From DATDRQ01 sp035291645 (GTDB taxonomy: Bacteria; Chloroflexota; Anaerolineae; Anaerolineales; UBA4823), in NCBI GenBank assembly GCA_035291645.1, contig DATDRQ010000311.1:1-14557 (forward strand): a DNA stretch of 14,557 nt, read 5' to 3'. Below, piece by piece: positions 6,893 through 13,444 of the stretch. The position numbers and the translations under genes were made by a program. Within the stretch, counting starts at the first letter, position 1. Every line of letters starts with the position of its first letter. The notes under the pieces were generated by a model. That model was not told the DNA's origin and ran no database searches. It worked only from the letters and a program-made list of their open reading frames with translations.

Positions 6893-7663
6893 ATGCTTTC
6901 CTTACTTTTGGTTTCACTGCTTGGGTGGTTAGTTGGCGTGTTGATCAACTATGTCTCAGATACGCTGCCGACCCGGCGCCGGCTCGGCAGCCCATTCTGC
7001 CTTTCGTGCGAAGCACCCTTTCCTTTGGTGAATTACCTCATCTGGCCCAGGCGATGCCGGCAGTGCGGCCGGCGCCGAACCTGGCGCAACTGGTTGGTCG
7101 AACTGCTCTCGATTCTGGCGACCCTCTGGCTGTGGCAGAATCCAGCTCTGCGGATCGGATTTGCCGGCGGTTTGGCCCTGCTCATCTACTTTGGCATCGT
7201 CGTCGTCATCGACATAGAACACCGGTTGATACTGCATTGGATCAGTCTGTTCGGCGCTCTGTTAAGTTCCATTATCGGGATCTATGTGCGTGGCTGGCAG
7301 GCAACCCTTTTCGGCGGTCTGGCAGGCTTCGGGATCATGTTTTCCCTCTATCTCCTCGGGATATTATTCGTCCGTTTCGTCAACCGGCGGCGGGCGCGCA
7401 CTCCAGAAGGTGAAGCGTTAGGGTTTGGCGATGTCGTCCTCGCTGGCGTGCTTGGCTTGCTGCTTGGTTGGCCAGCCATCGTCCTCGGTCTTGTAATCGC
7501 TTTTTTGCTTGGCGGGATTTTTAGCCTTCTTTACCTGCTGGCAATGATCCTCTTCGGCCGCTACCGCTCCTTCTCAGCGATCCCTTACGGCCCGTTCCTG
7601 GTTGCCGGGGCTGCTGGATTGATATTTTTTCGCCAATTCTTGCTTGCAGTCCTTGGCCAGTGA
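6893..7663 (+). CDS. Prepilin peptidase (type IV leader peptidase, A24 family)
   Basis: This is an integral membrane aspartyl protease that cleaves, and often N-methylates, type IV pilin-like precursors. The 256-residue product has an N-terminal membrane segment followed by a short cytoplasmic zinc-type loop with two CxxC pairs (Cys36/39, Cys55/58). Six or so hydrophobic segments follow. The two catalytic Asp residues are visible: Asp107 in VVVIDIEHRLIL and Asp180 in LGFGDVVLAG (the GxGD motif). The loop after the first Asp reads HRLILH rather than the common qxIPd, a mild deviation. No pilin or secretion ATPase genes are nearby, so it probably serves substrates encoded elsewhere. The N-terminus is supported by the extended -10 six bases upstream. 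It is convergent with the LCP gene. Confidence 0.9.
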   Translation: MLSLLLVSLLGWLVGVLINYVSDTLPTRRRLGSPFCLSCEAPFPLVNYLIWPRRCRQCGRRRTWRNWLVELLSILATLWLWQNPALRIGFAGGLALLIYFGIVVVIDIEHRLILHWISLFGALLSSIIGIYVRGWQATLFGGLAGFGIMFSLYLLGILFVRFVNRRRARTPEGEALGFGDVVLAGVLGLLLGWPAIVLGLVIAFLLGGIFSLLYLLAMILFGRYRSFSAIPYGPFLVAGAAGLIFFRQFLLAVLGQ

Positions 7664-7671
7664 GCAACATC

Positions 7672-7691
7672 TTTACCCGGCGCCGGGTAAA
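7672..7691. terminator. 20-bp perfect palindrome between convergent genes, likely bidirectional terminator
   Basis: TTTACCCGGC is followed at once by its exact reverse complement GCCGGGTAAA. It lies 8 bases after the prepilin peptidase stop and 17 bases after the end of the LCP gene on the other strand. As RNA it folds to an 8-bp stem with a 4-base loop in either direction. The flanking A/T bases are short, so it could also be a protein-binding site, but its position between two converging stops favours termination. Confidence 0.55.
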
Positions 7692-7708
7692 CTGGTCTGC
7701 GTTTTAGG

Positions 7709-8656
7709 TCATTTCCCAAACATTTCCACCAACACAGGTTCGATCGCCGGCCAGTTTGGACCGAGTACCTGGGCGCCTTCATTGGTCATGAATGGATCGG
7801 TCATTTCACGCGTGATCACCCGGTTGTCGATGCCGTCCGGGCCAACCCGCAGAATTGTCACACCTAGCCTGGGCCAGTACCAGATGGGCAGGTTCGTGTC
7901 GAGAGATCGCATGGCAGCAGCATAGACGGCAGGGAGGCGCAGCCAGGTTGCCGGCTGGACGACCTGCTTTATAAACGACTTGAGAAACAGCTGACCGTGA
8001 GCCATGCGGAAGAAATCATCCGTGCCTGATCGGTCTCTCACGAATGCCAGGACCTGGTCTCCGTTCAGGTGGTGAGTTCCAGCAGGATATCCAGACATCT
8101 GTTCAGGGAACTCCATATCCAAACCACCCAGCGCCTCAACGATGTTCTTGATCCCTGAAAAACGGATGCGCACGAAATAATTCACACCAACGCCGAAGTT
8201 TTCCCGGATTGTGTCCCTGGTTGCAAATGGTCCGCTGCCAGGGTCCTCTCCCTCGGCGAAGTAATGGGCCGTATTGATGCGGTTCTCGCCGACTCCAGGG
8301 ATCACGACCCACAGATCGCGGGGGATCGATAACATCCCCACATATGGTTTTAGCGGTTGGAAGGTGGCAAGGATAATGGTGTCGGTGCGACCCAGGAAGG
8401 TCTCATCCGGCGCCCTGTCCACACCCAGCAGCAGCACATTGGTACGAGGGGGCACAACCACAAAAGCCGCACCGATCATCGCCAGACAACCACACATAAC
8501 CAGCACGATCAGGCAACCCGCACTTATGAAGCGTGAAAATCTCCTGGAACTCCTGGGTGGCCGGGAAGTCGACCAAAGATCAACCGGGTAGCTGGGTTGT
8601 GTTGAAGCATATGGATCTGGCGTTGTCGTGCGCGATCTTCTTTGGTACATAGGCAT
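7709..8656 (-). CDS. LytR-CpsA-Psr (LCP) family cell-wall glycopolymer ligase
   Basis: LCP proteins attach lipid-linked glycopolymers to peptidoglycan on the outer face of the membrane. The 315-residue product has a short polar Pro/Ser/Arg-rich cytoplasmic tail (1-42), one membrane helix (about 45-68) and then the LCP domain. That domain has NVLLLGVDRAPDE, GRTDTIILAT, MLSIPRDLWV, ENRINTAHYF, FSGIKNIVEALGGLDM and LNGDQVLAFVRDRSGTDDFFRMAHGQ. The Asp and Arg residues that bind the polyprenyl pyrophosphate head are kept. Start is ATG 8656 or ATG 8650; an in-frame TAG upstream limits it, and neither has a clear Shine-Dalgarno or close -10. It follows secF after 94 bases and may belong to the secDF transcript. 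No LytR_C domain follows. The polymer substrate is unknown. Confidence 0.9.
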   Translation of the reverse strand: MPMYQRRSRTTTPDPYASTQPSYPVDLWSTSRPPRSSRRFSRFISAGCLIVLVMCGCLAMIGAAFVVVPPRTNVLLLGVDRAPDETFLGRTDTIILATFQPLKPYVGMLSIPRDLWVVIPGVGENRINTAHYFAEGEDPGSGPFATRDTIRENFGVGVNYFVRIRFSGIKNIVEALGGLDMEFPEQMSGYPAGTHHLNGDQVLAFVRDRSGTDDFFRMAHGQLFLKSFIKQVVQPATWLRLPAVYAAAMRSLDTNLPIWYWPRLGVTILRVGPDGIDNRVITREMTDPFMTNEGAQVLGPNWPAIEPVLVEMFGK

Positions 8657-8676
8657 TGAACAACCGGGCGAGCCCT

Positions 8677-8707
8677 GGCGGTTGGATGTCTACCGTCAGA
8701 ACCCGCC
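8677..8707 (-). repeat. Imperfect hairpin between secF and the LCP gene
   Basis: The 94-base gap between the secF stop and the LCP start holds an imperfect inverted repeat. On the minus strand GGCGGGTT (8707-8700) pairs with AACCGCC (8683-8677) across a 16-base loop with one bulged base. No T-run follows, so a strong intrinsic terminator is unlikely. It may be an attenuator, an RNA-processing site or chance. Confidence 0.25.
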
Positions 8708-8750
8708 CATGATTTAATCGATATTCTTTGAAATGATTGGCTTTATGCAC

Positions 8751-9680
8751 TCAAGCTGGAGCCTGGGTACTATTCTTGCCACCGAACCAGTTGCGCCACT
8801 CGCGGTTTTCCCAAACGACCAGCACTGGAGCGGCGATAAAGATGGACGAATACGTTCCGCTGAACAATCCAACCAGCAAGACAACCGCGAATTCTCGCAG
8901 CGTAATCCCGCCGAATAATGCCAGCGCCAACAGCATGAATTCGACCGTCATCAATTGAGTGTTAATCGAGCGTTGCAGGGTTTGGACGATCGAATGATTG
9001 ACCAGAGTCTCAAACGGCAGTCGCCTGTATACGGTTGTATTTTCACGGATCCGGTCGAAAACAACGATCTTGTCCTGTACCGAAAAACCGATCACTGTAA
9101 GGAGAGCGGTCAAGAAAAGGGCGTTTACTTGCCATCCCCAAAAAAGACTACCGATGGCAGCCAGACTCACCACGATGGCGACATCGTGGATCATGGCGAG
9201 AATTGCGCATATACCATAACGGGAAGCATGCGGAATCCCTCGAAATGCCAGGGTAATGTAAAGAACTACGACCAGGGCTGCCACTGCAATTGCTATCGCC
9301 GCCCTGATGGCGACTTCTCGCCCGATTATCGGTCCTACACTTTCAAAACGAAGGACTGTAATCGCCTGATCGAACTCTGATTCGAGTGCCTCAAGAACTT
9401 CCTTCCGAGTAGCATCATCCAGGAACGTCGAGCGGGCAACTAAAGTGTTCTGCCCGGTCGTCTGAACCTGCACATCGGTTACCCCGAGCCGGGTGTACAC
9501 TTCGATTACCGCAGCAGGCTGTGGTGGATCTCCCGACTCGAATTGCATCTCTACGAGTGTCCCACCGGTGAAGTCCACCGACAATCCTAGCCCTTTAAAA
9601 ACCGCGATGAGTAGACCTGGAAGAATTATCAACAAGGAAATTCCAAAGAACAGGTAACGCCTACGAAGGATGTTAAACAT
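8751..9680 (-). CDS. secF: Protein translocase subunit SecF
   Basis: SecF pairs with SecD in the membrane and uses the proton gradient to pull preproteins outward after SecYEG translocation. The 309-residue product has a first membrane helix (about 9-27) and the family motif VDFTGGTLVEM (36-45). A periplasmic P4-type head follows (about 50-118), then five more helices. The conserved SVQDKIVVFDRIREN (200-214) ends TM4, and RSINTQLMTVEFMLLALALFGG lies in TM5. The SVQD form differs from the SIND of E. coli, but the Asp is kept. ATG at 9680 has AAGGATC as Shine-Dalgarno. It lies 68 bases after secD and is expected to be co-transcribed with it from the promoter at 11188-11216. Confidence 0.94.
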   Translation of the reverse strand: MFNILRRRYLFFGISLLIILPGLLIAVFKGLGLSVDFTGGTLVEMQFESGDPPQPAAVIEVYTRLGVTDVQVQTTGQNTLVARSTFLDDATRKEVLEALESEFDQAITVLRFESVGPIIGREVAIRAAIAIAVAALVVVLYITLAFRGIPHASRYGICAILAMIHDVAIVVSLAAIGSLFWGWQVNALFLTALLTVIGFSVQDKIVVFDRIRENTTVYRRLPFETLVNHSIVQTLQRSINTQLMTVEFMLLALALFGGITLREFAVVLLVGLFSGTYSSIFIAAPVLVVWENREWRNWFGGKNSTQAPA

Positions 9681-9748
9681 ACCAGATCCTTTCTTTTTAA
9701 TACGACGAAGTGCGCATCCTTACGCGTGGTCCGGGAACCGCGCCCAAC

Positions 9749-11128
9749 TCATAGCCCGAACCATCTGGCATAATTATCGATCTCCAGGTAACTGAGGATC
9801 AAGCTTAGCAGCGTCCTGGTGACAAGGATGGCAGTGAATAGGCTGACCATTACGCCAAGGGCAAGGGTGACTGAAAAGCCCTTCACGATCGTGGCTCCGA
9901 AGGAGCTCCCAAACCAGAATAAGATGGCACAGGTGATTAAAGTTGCGATATTTGAATCTCGGATAGACGGCCAGGCCCTCTTCCAGGAAATGTCGACCGC
10001 CTGCCGCATTGTTCTGCCGTTGCGCAGTTCCTCTTTCAACCTTTCAAAGATTAATATATTCGCATCCAGGGCGCTACCGGTGCTGAGCATCAATCCCGCG
10101 ATCCCCGCCAAGGTCAGGGTCACAGGGATGTAACGGAACAACGCGAAGGTGATTAATGCGTAAATGATGATGGCAATATCAGCCAATATACCCGGCAGGC
10201 GATAGTACAACGCCATAAACAATATGACGATGGTGAATCCAATTCCTAAGGCGATCAGGCTTTTCTGGAGGGAATCCTGGCCGAGTGAGGGACCGATGGT
10301 GCGGCTCTCGACCACTTTCAAAGGGATCGGAAGAGAACCGTAACGCAGCTGAACGGCCAAAGCATTGGCGCTATCTGCAGTGAACGATCCGGTAATGATT
10401 CCTTCTCCCTCGGTGATCGCACTTTCCACTCGCGGGGTGGAAATAACCTGTTTATCTAAGACGATCCCCAGAATATTCCCCACGTTCTGAGTCGTGAAAT
10501 CGCCAAAGGTGCGTGAACCTTCCGGTGTTAAAGTGAAGGCGATGATGTATTGTCCGGCCTGGTCCGTTTGGACTTCCACCGTCTTGAGGACCTCCCCAGT
10601 CATCACGGTATGAAGAACCTGCCCATCCGAGACGGGTGGTGATTCTCCAGTCACCTCAGCCGTTGGTACAGGAGCTCCCTCAGCAGAACTACCTACGGCG
10701 TAATCCGTCTGCACAATTGCCCCCTCGGGTACTGGAGAAGTGCCCATCTCGACGAACTCGAGCAGGCCGGTTTCTTGAATGATCGCTATAGCTTCTTCCG
10801 GGTCCTCAACTCCAGGCAATTCGACCACTATTCTCCGGTCGCCTGCCTGTTGGACTACGGCTTCGTTGACGCCTAAGCCGTTCACCCGGTTCTCGACGAT
10901 AATCGTCGCGGTGCGCATCTTCTCCGACAGGTCGGTATCCGCAGGAGAACCTTCCGGGAGATCGGCTTCCAACAATGCCTGGACTCCGCCGACCAGGTCG
11001 AGGCCCAGGCGCGTCGAGATTTCCTTGTTATATCCACCCAAATGTATTCCCGGATTATCCGGCAAGTTGATCCATATAGCCAGGATGACGATAATGATGA
11101 TCAGAATCAGTGAGCGGTAGGGTCTCAT
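9749..11128 (-). CDS. secD: Protein translocase subunit SecD
   Basis: SecD is the larger partner of SecF in the proton-driven accessory translocase. The 459-residue product has a first membrane helix (about 5-21) and GLDLVGGVQALLEAD (42-56). The P1 region includes IVENRVNGLGVNEAVVQQAGDRRIVVELPGVEDPEEA. A roughly 45-residue low-complexity Pro/Glu/Val-rich linker follows, then GNILGIVLDKQVISTPRVESAI and five C-terminal helices. Those helices contain STGSALDANILIFERLKEELRNG, with the conserved Asp of TM4, and DSNIATLITCAILF. Length is at the short end for the family, as in many Gram-positive-type SecDs. ATG at 11128 has GGAGG about 12 bases upstream, a slightly long spacing. It has a strong promoter of its own. 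Confidence 0.94.
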   Translation of the reverse strand: MRPYRSLILIIIIVILAIWINLPDNPGIHLGGYNKEISTRLGLDLVGGVQALLEADLPEGSPADTDLSEKMRTATIIVENRVNGLGVNEAVVQQAGDRRIVVELPGVEDPEEAIAIIQETGLLEFVEMGTSPVPEGAIVQTDYAVGSSAEGAPVPTAEVTGESPPVSDGQVLHTVMTGEVLKTVEVQTDQAGQYIIAFTLTPEGSRTFGDFTTQNVGNILGIVLDKQVISTPRVESAITEGEGIITGSFTADSANALAVQLRYGSLPIPLKVVESRTIGPSLGQDSLQKSLIALGIGFTIVILFMALYYRLPGILADIAIIIYALITFALFRYIPVTLTLAGIAGLMLSTGSALDANILIFERLKEELRNGRTMRQAVDISWKRAWPSIRDSNIATLITCAILFWFGSSFGATIVKGFSVTLALGVMVSLFTAILVTRTLLSLILSYLEIDNYARWFGL

Positions 11129-11160
11129 GAAGCGATTCGGCCTCCGGTGACAGACAAATG

Positions 11161-11176
11161 CCAGCCAAAGGGCTGG
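11161..11176 (-). promoter_or_regulatory. Hairpin in the secD 5' leader
   Basis: On the minus strand CCAGCC-CTTT-GGCTGG forms a 6-bp GC-rich stem with a 4-base loop. It lies a few bases after the predicted transcription start (about 11181) and ends about 32 bases before the secD ATG. It could protect the 5' end of the mRNA or take part in leader control. Confidence 0.45.
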
Positions 11177-11187
11177 CGAACGGGAGG

Positions 11188-11216
11188 ATTATACTCCCGA
11201 AATATTCGTTTGTCCA
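11188..11216 (-). promoter_or_regulatory. Sigma-70-type promoter of secDF
   Basis: On the minus strand TGGACA (11216-11211, five of six to TTGACA), a 17-base spacer and a perfect TATAAT (11193-11188) precede secD. Predicted start is near 11181, with a leader of about 52 bases. The -10 is bracketed by an inverted repeat CGGGAG/CTCCCG (11181-11186 and 11194-11199). The spacer contains another small dyad, CGAA-ATA-TTCG (11198-11208). Both look like possible operator elements. Confidence 0.75.
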
Positions 11217-11256
11217 ATTTGCTTAATTAGGATGGGAGGATCATCCAGGAGGCCTT

Positions 11257-11625
11257 TTAAATGTCCGCGTTGGTCAGAAAGTTCACGACCGCGTAAAGCA
11301 CCTCTTCAGGTGACTGTCCATCTGTAGAGATGTAATAATCCGCATGCTCGAAAGCATGTCTCAACCGCCGGCATTGCTCCTCGAATTCTCCTGGGCTCAT
11401 ATCCAAAGGCCGGCGGCGCATCGATTCTGCATAGGATACATCCAGATAAATCAAAAGGCGCGGGTTTACCAAACGTTGCCACATATCCGGGACGTAGGAG
11501 TGGTCCTGGGCTATGTGGCGGGCTGCATAACCTTGCGCTTCTAGTGCCTCGATCAGGGTCGATTTGCCTGCTGAACATGGTCCAACGATCCCTATCCAGG
11601 CGGATTTTTCTGATTGTTCGTTCAC
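11257..11625 (-). CDS. Small P-loop nucleotide-binding protein, possible kinase
   Basis: This 122-residue protein has a clear Walker A motif near its N-terminus, GIVGPCSAGKST (about residues 12-23). The rest resembles the small-molecule/nucleoside kinase branch of the P-loop fold. YAARHIAQDHSYVPDMWQ may be a substrate or QxH-type segment, PRLLIYLDVSYAESMRRR carries a Walker B-like strand ending in Asp, and an Arg-rich lid-like segment follows (RRRPLDMSPGEFEEQCRRLRH). It is shorter than typical nucleotide kinases but not visibly broken. The substrate is unknown. GTG at 11625 is the start. A TATTAT box ends 5 bases before it, which may be a further leaderless promoter, though it could equally be the last gene of the unit upstream. 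It follows the small RCK_C-like gene by 49 bases. Confidence 0.75.
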   Translation of the reverse strand: MNEQSEKSAWIGIVGPCSAGKSTLIEALEAQGYAARHIAQDHSYVPDMWQRLVNPRLLIYLDVSYAESMRRRPLDMSPGEFEEQCRRLRHAFEHADYYISTDGQSPEEVLYAVVNFLTNADI

Positions 11626-11674
11626 CGTTGATAATAAATGGGGTGCAATTCTGCTTGATTACTAACGATGTATG

Positions 11675-11914
11675 CTATCTATTTACAGCCTGATTTACCT
11701 GTACCACCCGATTGATCTCCCTCGGTCCACCCAAAATCGCAATATGATCTCCCGGGCTTAACCGGCGGTCTGTTTCTGGATGTAAATCAGTGCCAGCAGA
11801 GTTTTTTTTACCAGGACAACACCACATGAGAGGCCAGCGAAATTCATGCAGCAACAGGCGCGTGTCCCGCCAGCCGGCCTGTACTTTTCGCCACGTAGTC
11901 CGGGAAGAGCTCAC
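11675..11914 (-). CDS. Small RCK_C (TrkA-C)-like protein, possibly carrying compensating frameshifts
   Basis: The 79-codon frame starts at GTG 11914, one base after the PP2C stop, so it is probably translationally coupled; no Shine-Dalgarno is visible. The C-terminal half, LHPETDRRLSPGDHIAILGGPREINRVV, fits the end of an RCK_C domain (LxPGDxIxxLG), which senses ligands in K+ and other ion transport systems. The N-terminal half, KVQAGWRDTRLLLHEFRWP, also fits. The middle, PLMWCCPGKKN (about 30-40), does not. In the next frame the same bases read SCGVVLVKK, the hydrophobic strand expected there. A one-base insertion near 11822-11834 and a one-base loss in the A8 tract at 11809-11802 would explain it. 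It may be a working diverged gene, a damaged one, or a sequence error. Confidence 0.55.
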   Translation of the reverse strand: MSSSRTTWRKVQAGWRDTRLLLHEFRWPLMWCCPGKKNSAGTDLHPETDRRLSPGDHIAILGGPREINRVVQVNQAVNR

Positions 11915-11915
11915 T

Positions 11916-12623
11916 TTATGGAACCAGGGGAAGGCGAACCGTCATCCTCCGGACCTCATCGCCGGTGTAGCTCTTCACGCGCAGCACGACCACGCTGACG
12001 TCATCCGATGGCCGGCCTCGATCGAGGCGAAGAGCATGCTCGAGCAAGGAATCCGCGATCATCTGAGCCGAGGGATCTTCTCCATCCAGAAGCGCCTGTA
12101 AACTGGTAGGTACGTCCATCGATTGACCGTAGCGATCGCCGGCGTGGACCAATCCATCCGAGAAAACCACCGCAGTCAGTCCCGGTTCCAGGTCGACTTC
12201 ACTGATTAGCGGGCGAGTGCCCCGGTACAATCCTATCGGAAGGCAGGGTTCTGCGAGGACCTTGATCTCCTCATCCTTGGCGATCAGAAGCGCAGCCGGA
12301 TTGTTGCGCGTGATGACGAGCGTGCGGGTCTGGTTATCTACCGACAGGATATTCAGCGTGGAGGACACTCTACCCCCCCGCTCTGTAAACAGCGTATCCG
12401 AAGCAGCCCGGGCAGCTGCTCCGTCTCGCACGCCCTCCGACAACAAGGTAATTACTTTCCGGACAACCAGAGTCGAGATCCACTTCGCCCCCCGCCCTGA
12501 GCTTTGCCCGTCCGCCATCACGATCGAGAGCCCGCCATTCGGCCGCTCGATGACCTCGACGGTATCTCCACTTTCCGAGGTGGCGTACTTCCTGACTTTC
12601 GCTACACCGACACTTACTTCCAT
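11916..12623 (-). CDS. PP2C-family (SpoIIE-like) serine/threonine phosphatase
   Basis: Metal-dependent phosphatases of this type remove phosphate from Ser/Thr of regulatory proteins. The 235-residue product is essentially one SpoIIE-like PP2C domain. It has the metal-binding Asp in SIVMADGQSSGRGAK (Asp38), VSSTLNILSVD and RNNPAALLI in the core, VVFSDGLVHAG (Asp156) and PSDDVSVVVLRV (Asp207/208). The usual DGMGSG is DGQSSGRG here. There is no sensor or membrane domain. ATG at 12623 fits the family N-terminus (VAKVRKYATSESGDTVEV). TAAAAT ends 7 bases upstream, and a 12-codon ORF with a strong Shine-Dalgarno ends 10 bases upstream, so initiation could be leaderless or coupled to the micro-ORF. 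It lies between a methyltransferase and the RCK_C-like gene. Its protein target is unknown. Confidence 0.85.
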   Translation of the reverse strand: MEVSVGVAKVRKYATSESGDTVEVIERPNGGLSIVMADGQSSGRGAKWISTLVVRKVITLLSEGVRDGAAARAASDTLFTERGGRVSSTLNILSVDNQTRTLVITRNNPAALLIAKDEEIKVLAEPCLPIGLYRGTRPLISEVDLEPGLTAVVFSDGLVHAGDRYGQSMDVPTSLQALLDGEDPSAQMIADSLLEHALRLDRGRPSDDVSVVVLRVKSYTGDEVRRMTVRLPLVP

Positions 12624-12630
12624 CCCCGTA

Positions 12631-12636
12631 ATTTTA
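12631..12636 (-). promoter_or_regulatory. -10-like box before the PP2C gene (TAAAAT)
   Basis: TAAAAT on the minus strand ends 7 bases before the ATG at 12623, the same spacing as other leaderless-type starts in this window. Its first three bases are also the stop codon of the micro-ORF upstream. No good -35 was found. The match could be partly due to the TAA stop. Confidence 0.35.
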
Positions 12637-12672
12637 CACCTGCGCCAGCCTATGCGAGGTGGGAATTTCCAT
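12634..12672 (-). CDS. 12-residue micro-ORF with strong ribosome binding site ahead of the PP2C gene
   Basis: After the methyltransferase stop, AAGGAGG (12686-12680) lies 7 bases before an ATG that opens a 12-codon frame, MEIPTSHRLAQV, ended by TAA. The TAA lies 10 bases before the PP2C ATG, close enough for termination-reinitiation. The product resembles no leader peptide I know: it has no run of one amino acid and no hydrophobic stretch. It could be a coupling ORF that delivers ribosomes to the PP2C start, or a leftover Shine-Dalgarno from an older start. Confidence 0.4.
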   Translation of the reverse strand: MEIPTSHRLAQV

Positions 12673-12684
12673 AAAATAGCCTCC

Positions 12685-13422
12685 TTATGGAACAGCCGGT
12701 TTATCGGCGATAAGGATCAGGATGGCGCTGTTCCCTAAGGATAGGATCTTAGCGTTGATCTGGAAGCCAACCTGCCTGGCTTGGGTGAAGTACTGGAACC
12801 ATGGCTCCAATTCAGCCTGGTCCTGTATCTCGAATTTACCCATGCCTCCATCTCCTTGAGGCGCCGGGAAACGGATTGACTGGCGAGTGACCTGGAATAA
12901 CCAGGCCGCCGCCCGCTCGGCCGGTCTTCTTCCCGTGATCCAGGCGAAAGGGAGCACTACCAGGCGACCACCTGGAACCAGGACTCGCCAATTTTCTTGC
13001 AGGGTTTGCGAATCGAAAATGTATTCGCTGGGAAACGTCGAGACAATGGTAGAGAATGTGCGATTCGGGAAGGGTATCTCCTGGGAGCGAGCGCGTAACA
13101 ATCTGGGAGTAAGCCCGGCGTTCCGCAACCGTCTGGTTGCGAGCCGGCCCATCTGCGGGCTTGCATCCAACCCATATATCTCGCTCGCTCGCTCGCTGAG
13201 AGCGGCTTGTAAGTGGCCCGGTCCATGGCCGATTTCGAGGATCGGTCCCTGTTCGATGAACGGCAGGACAGCCAGCACCCAGCGCTCCCAGTTGCCAACC
13301 GAGACGAACGCCGCCACCCAATCATACGTCCAGGCGAACTCGTGGTAAAGCAGCCGGAAGAATAACCGCAACAGGCCGCTCAGTCCGCGTGAAAAACATG
13401 AAACGTGCTTAAGATCTTTCAT
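12685..13422 (-). CDS. Class I SAM-dependent methyltransferase
   Basis: This 245-residue enzyme has the Rossmann-like methyltransferase fold. SAM-binding motif I is ILEIGHGPGHLQ (61-72), an acidic residue ends strand 2 in IYGLDASPQM, and FSTIVSTFPSEYIFD and WRVLVPGGRLVVL match the later strands. This is closest to the Methyltransf_11/UbiE type. The N-terminus, with LLRLFFRLLYHEFAWTYDWVAAFVS, is amphipathic and hydrophobic, suggesting contact with the membrane or a lipid substrate. The neighbouring lipid kinase makes a lipid or quinone substrate plausible, but this is inference. ATG at 13422 follows the lipid kinase stop by 22 bases with no strong Shine-Dalgarno. A four-unit CGAG repeat lies inside the gene at about 13180-13197. 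Confidence 0.87.
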   Translation of the reverse strand: MKDLKHVSCFSRGLSGLLRLFFRLLYHEFAWTYDWVAAFVSVGNWERWVLAVLPFIEQGPILEIGHGPGHLQAALSERASEIYGLDASPQMGRLATRRLRNAGLTPRLLRARSQEIPFPNRTFSTIVSTFPSEYIFDSQTLQENWRVLVPGGRLVVLPFAWITGRRPAERAAAWLFQVTRQSIRFPAPQGDGGMGKFEIQDQAELEPWFQYFTQARQVGFQINAKILSLGNSAILILIADKPAVP

Positions 13423-13444
13423 CCAATTTAACCCGACCGGGATA

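Noticed and set aside
12217..12738. 173-codon plus-strand frame antisense to the PP2C gene
   Set aside because: No recognisable domain or ribosome site; the opposite strand encodes a convincing PP2C domain.
13180..13197. Four tandem CTCG/CGAG units inside the methyltransferase as a phase-variation tract
   Set aside because: Four copies are too few for reliable slippage, and the translated SERASE residues suit the protein; kept only as a note.
12836..13321. 161-codon minus-strand frame and 153-codon plus-strand frame over the methyltransferase
   Set aside because: Both are low-complexity Arg/Pro/Ser/Gly-rich translations; the real methyltransferase frame has all expected motifs.
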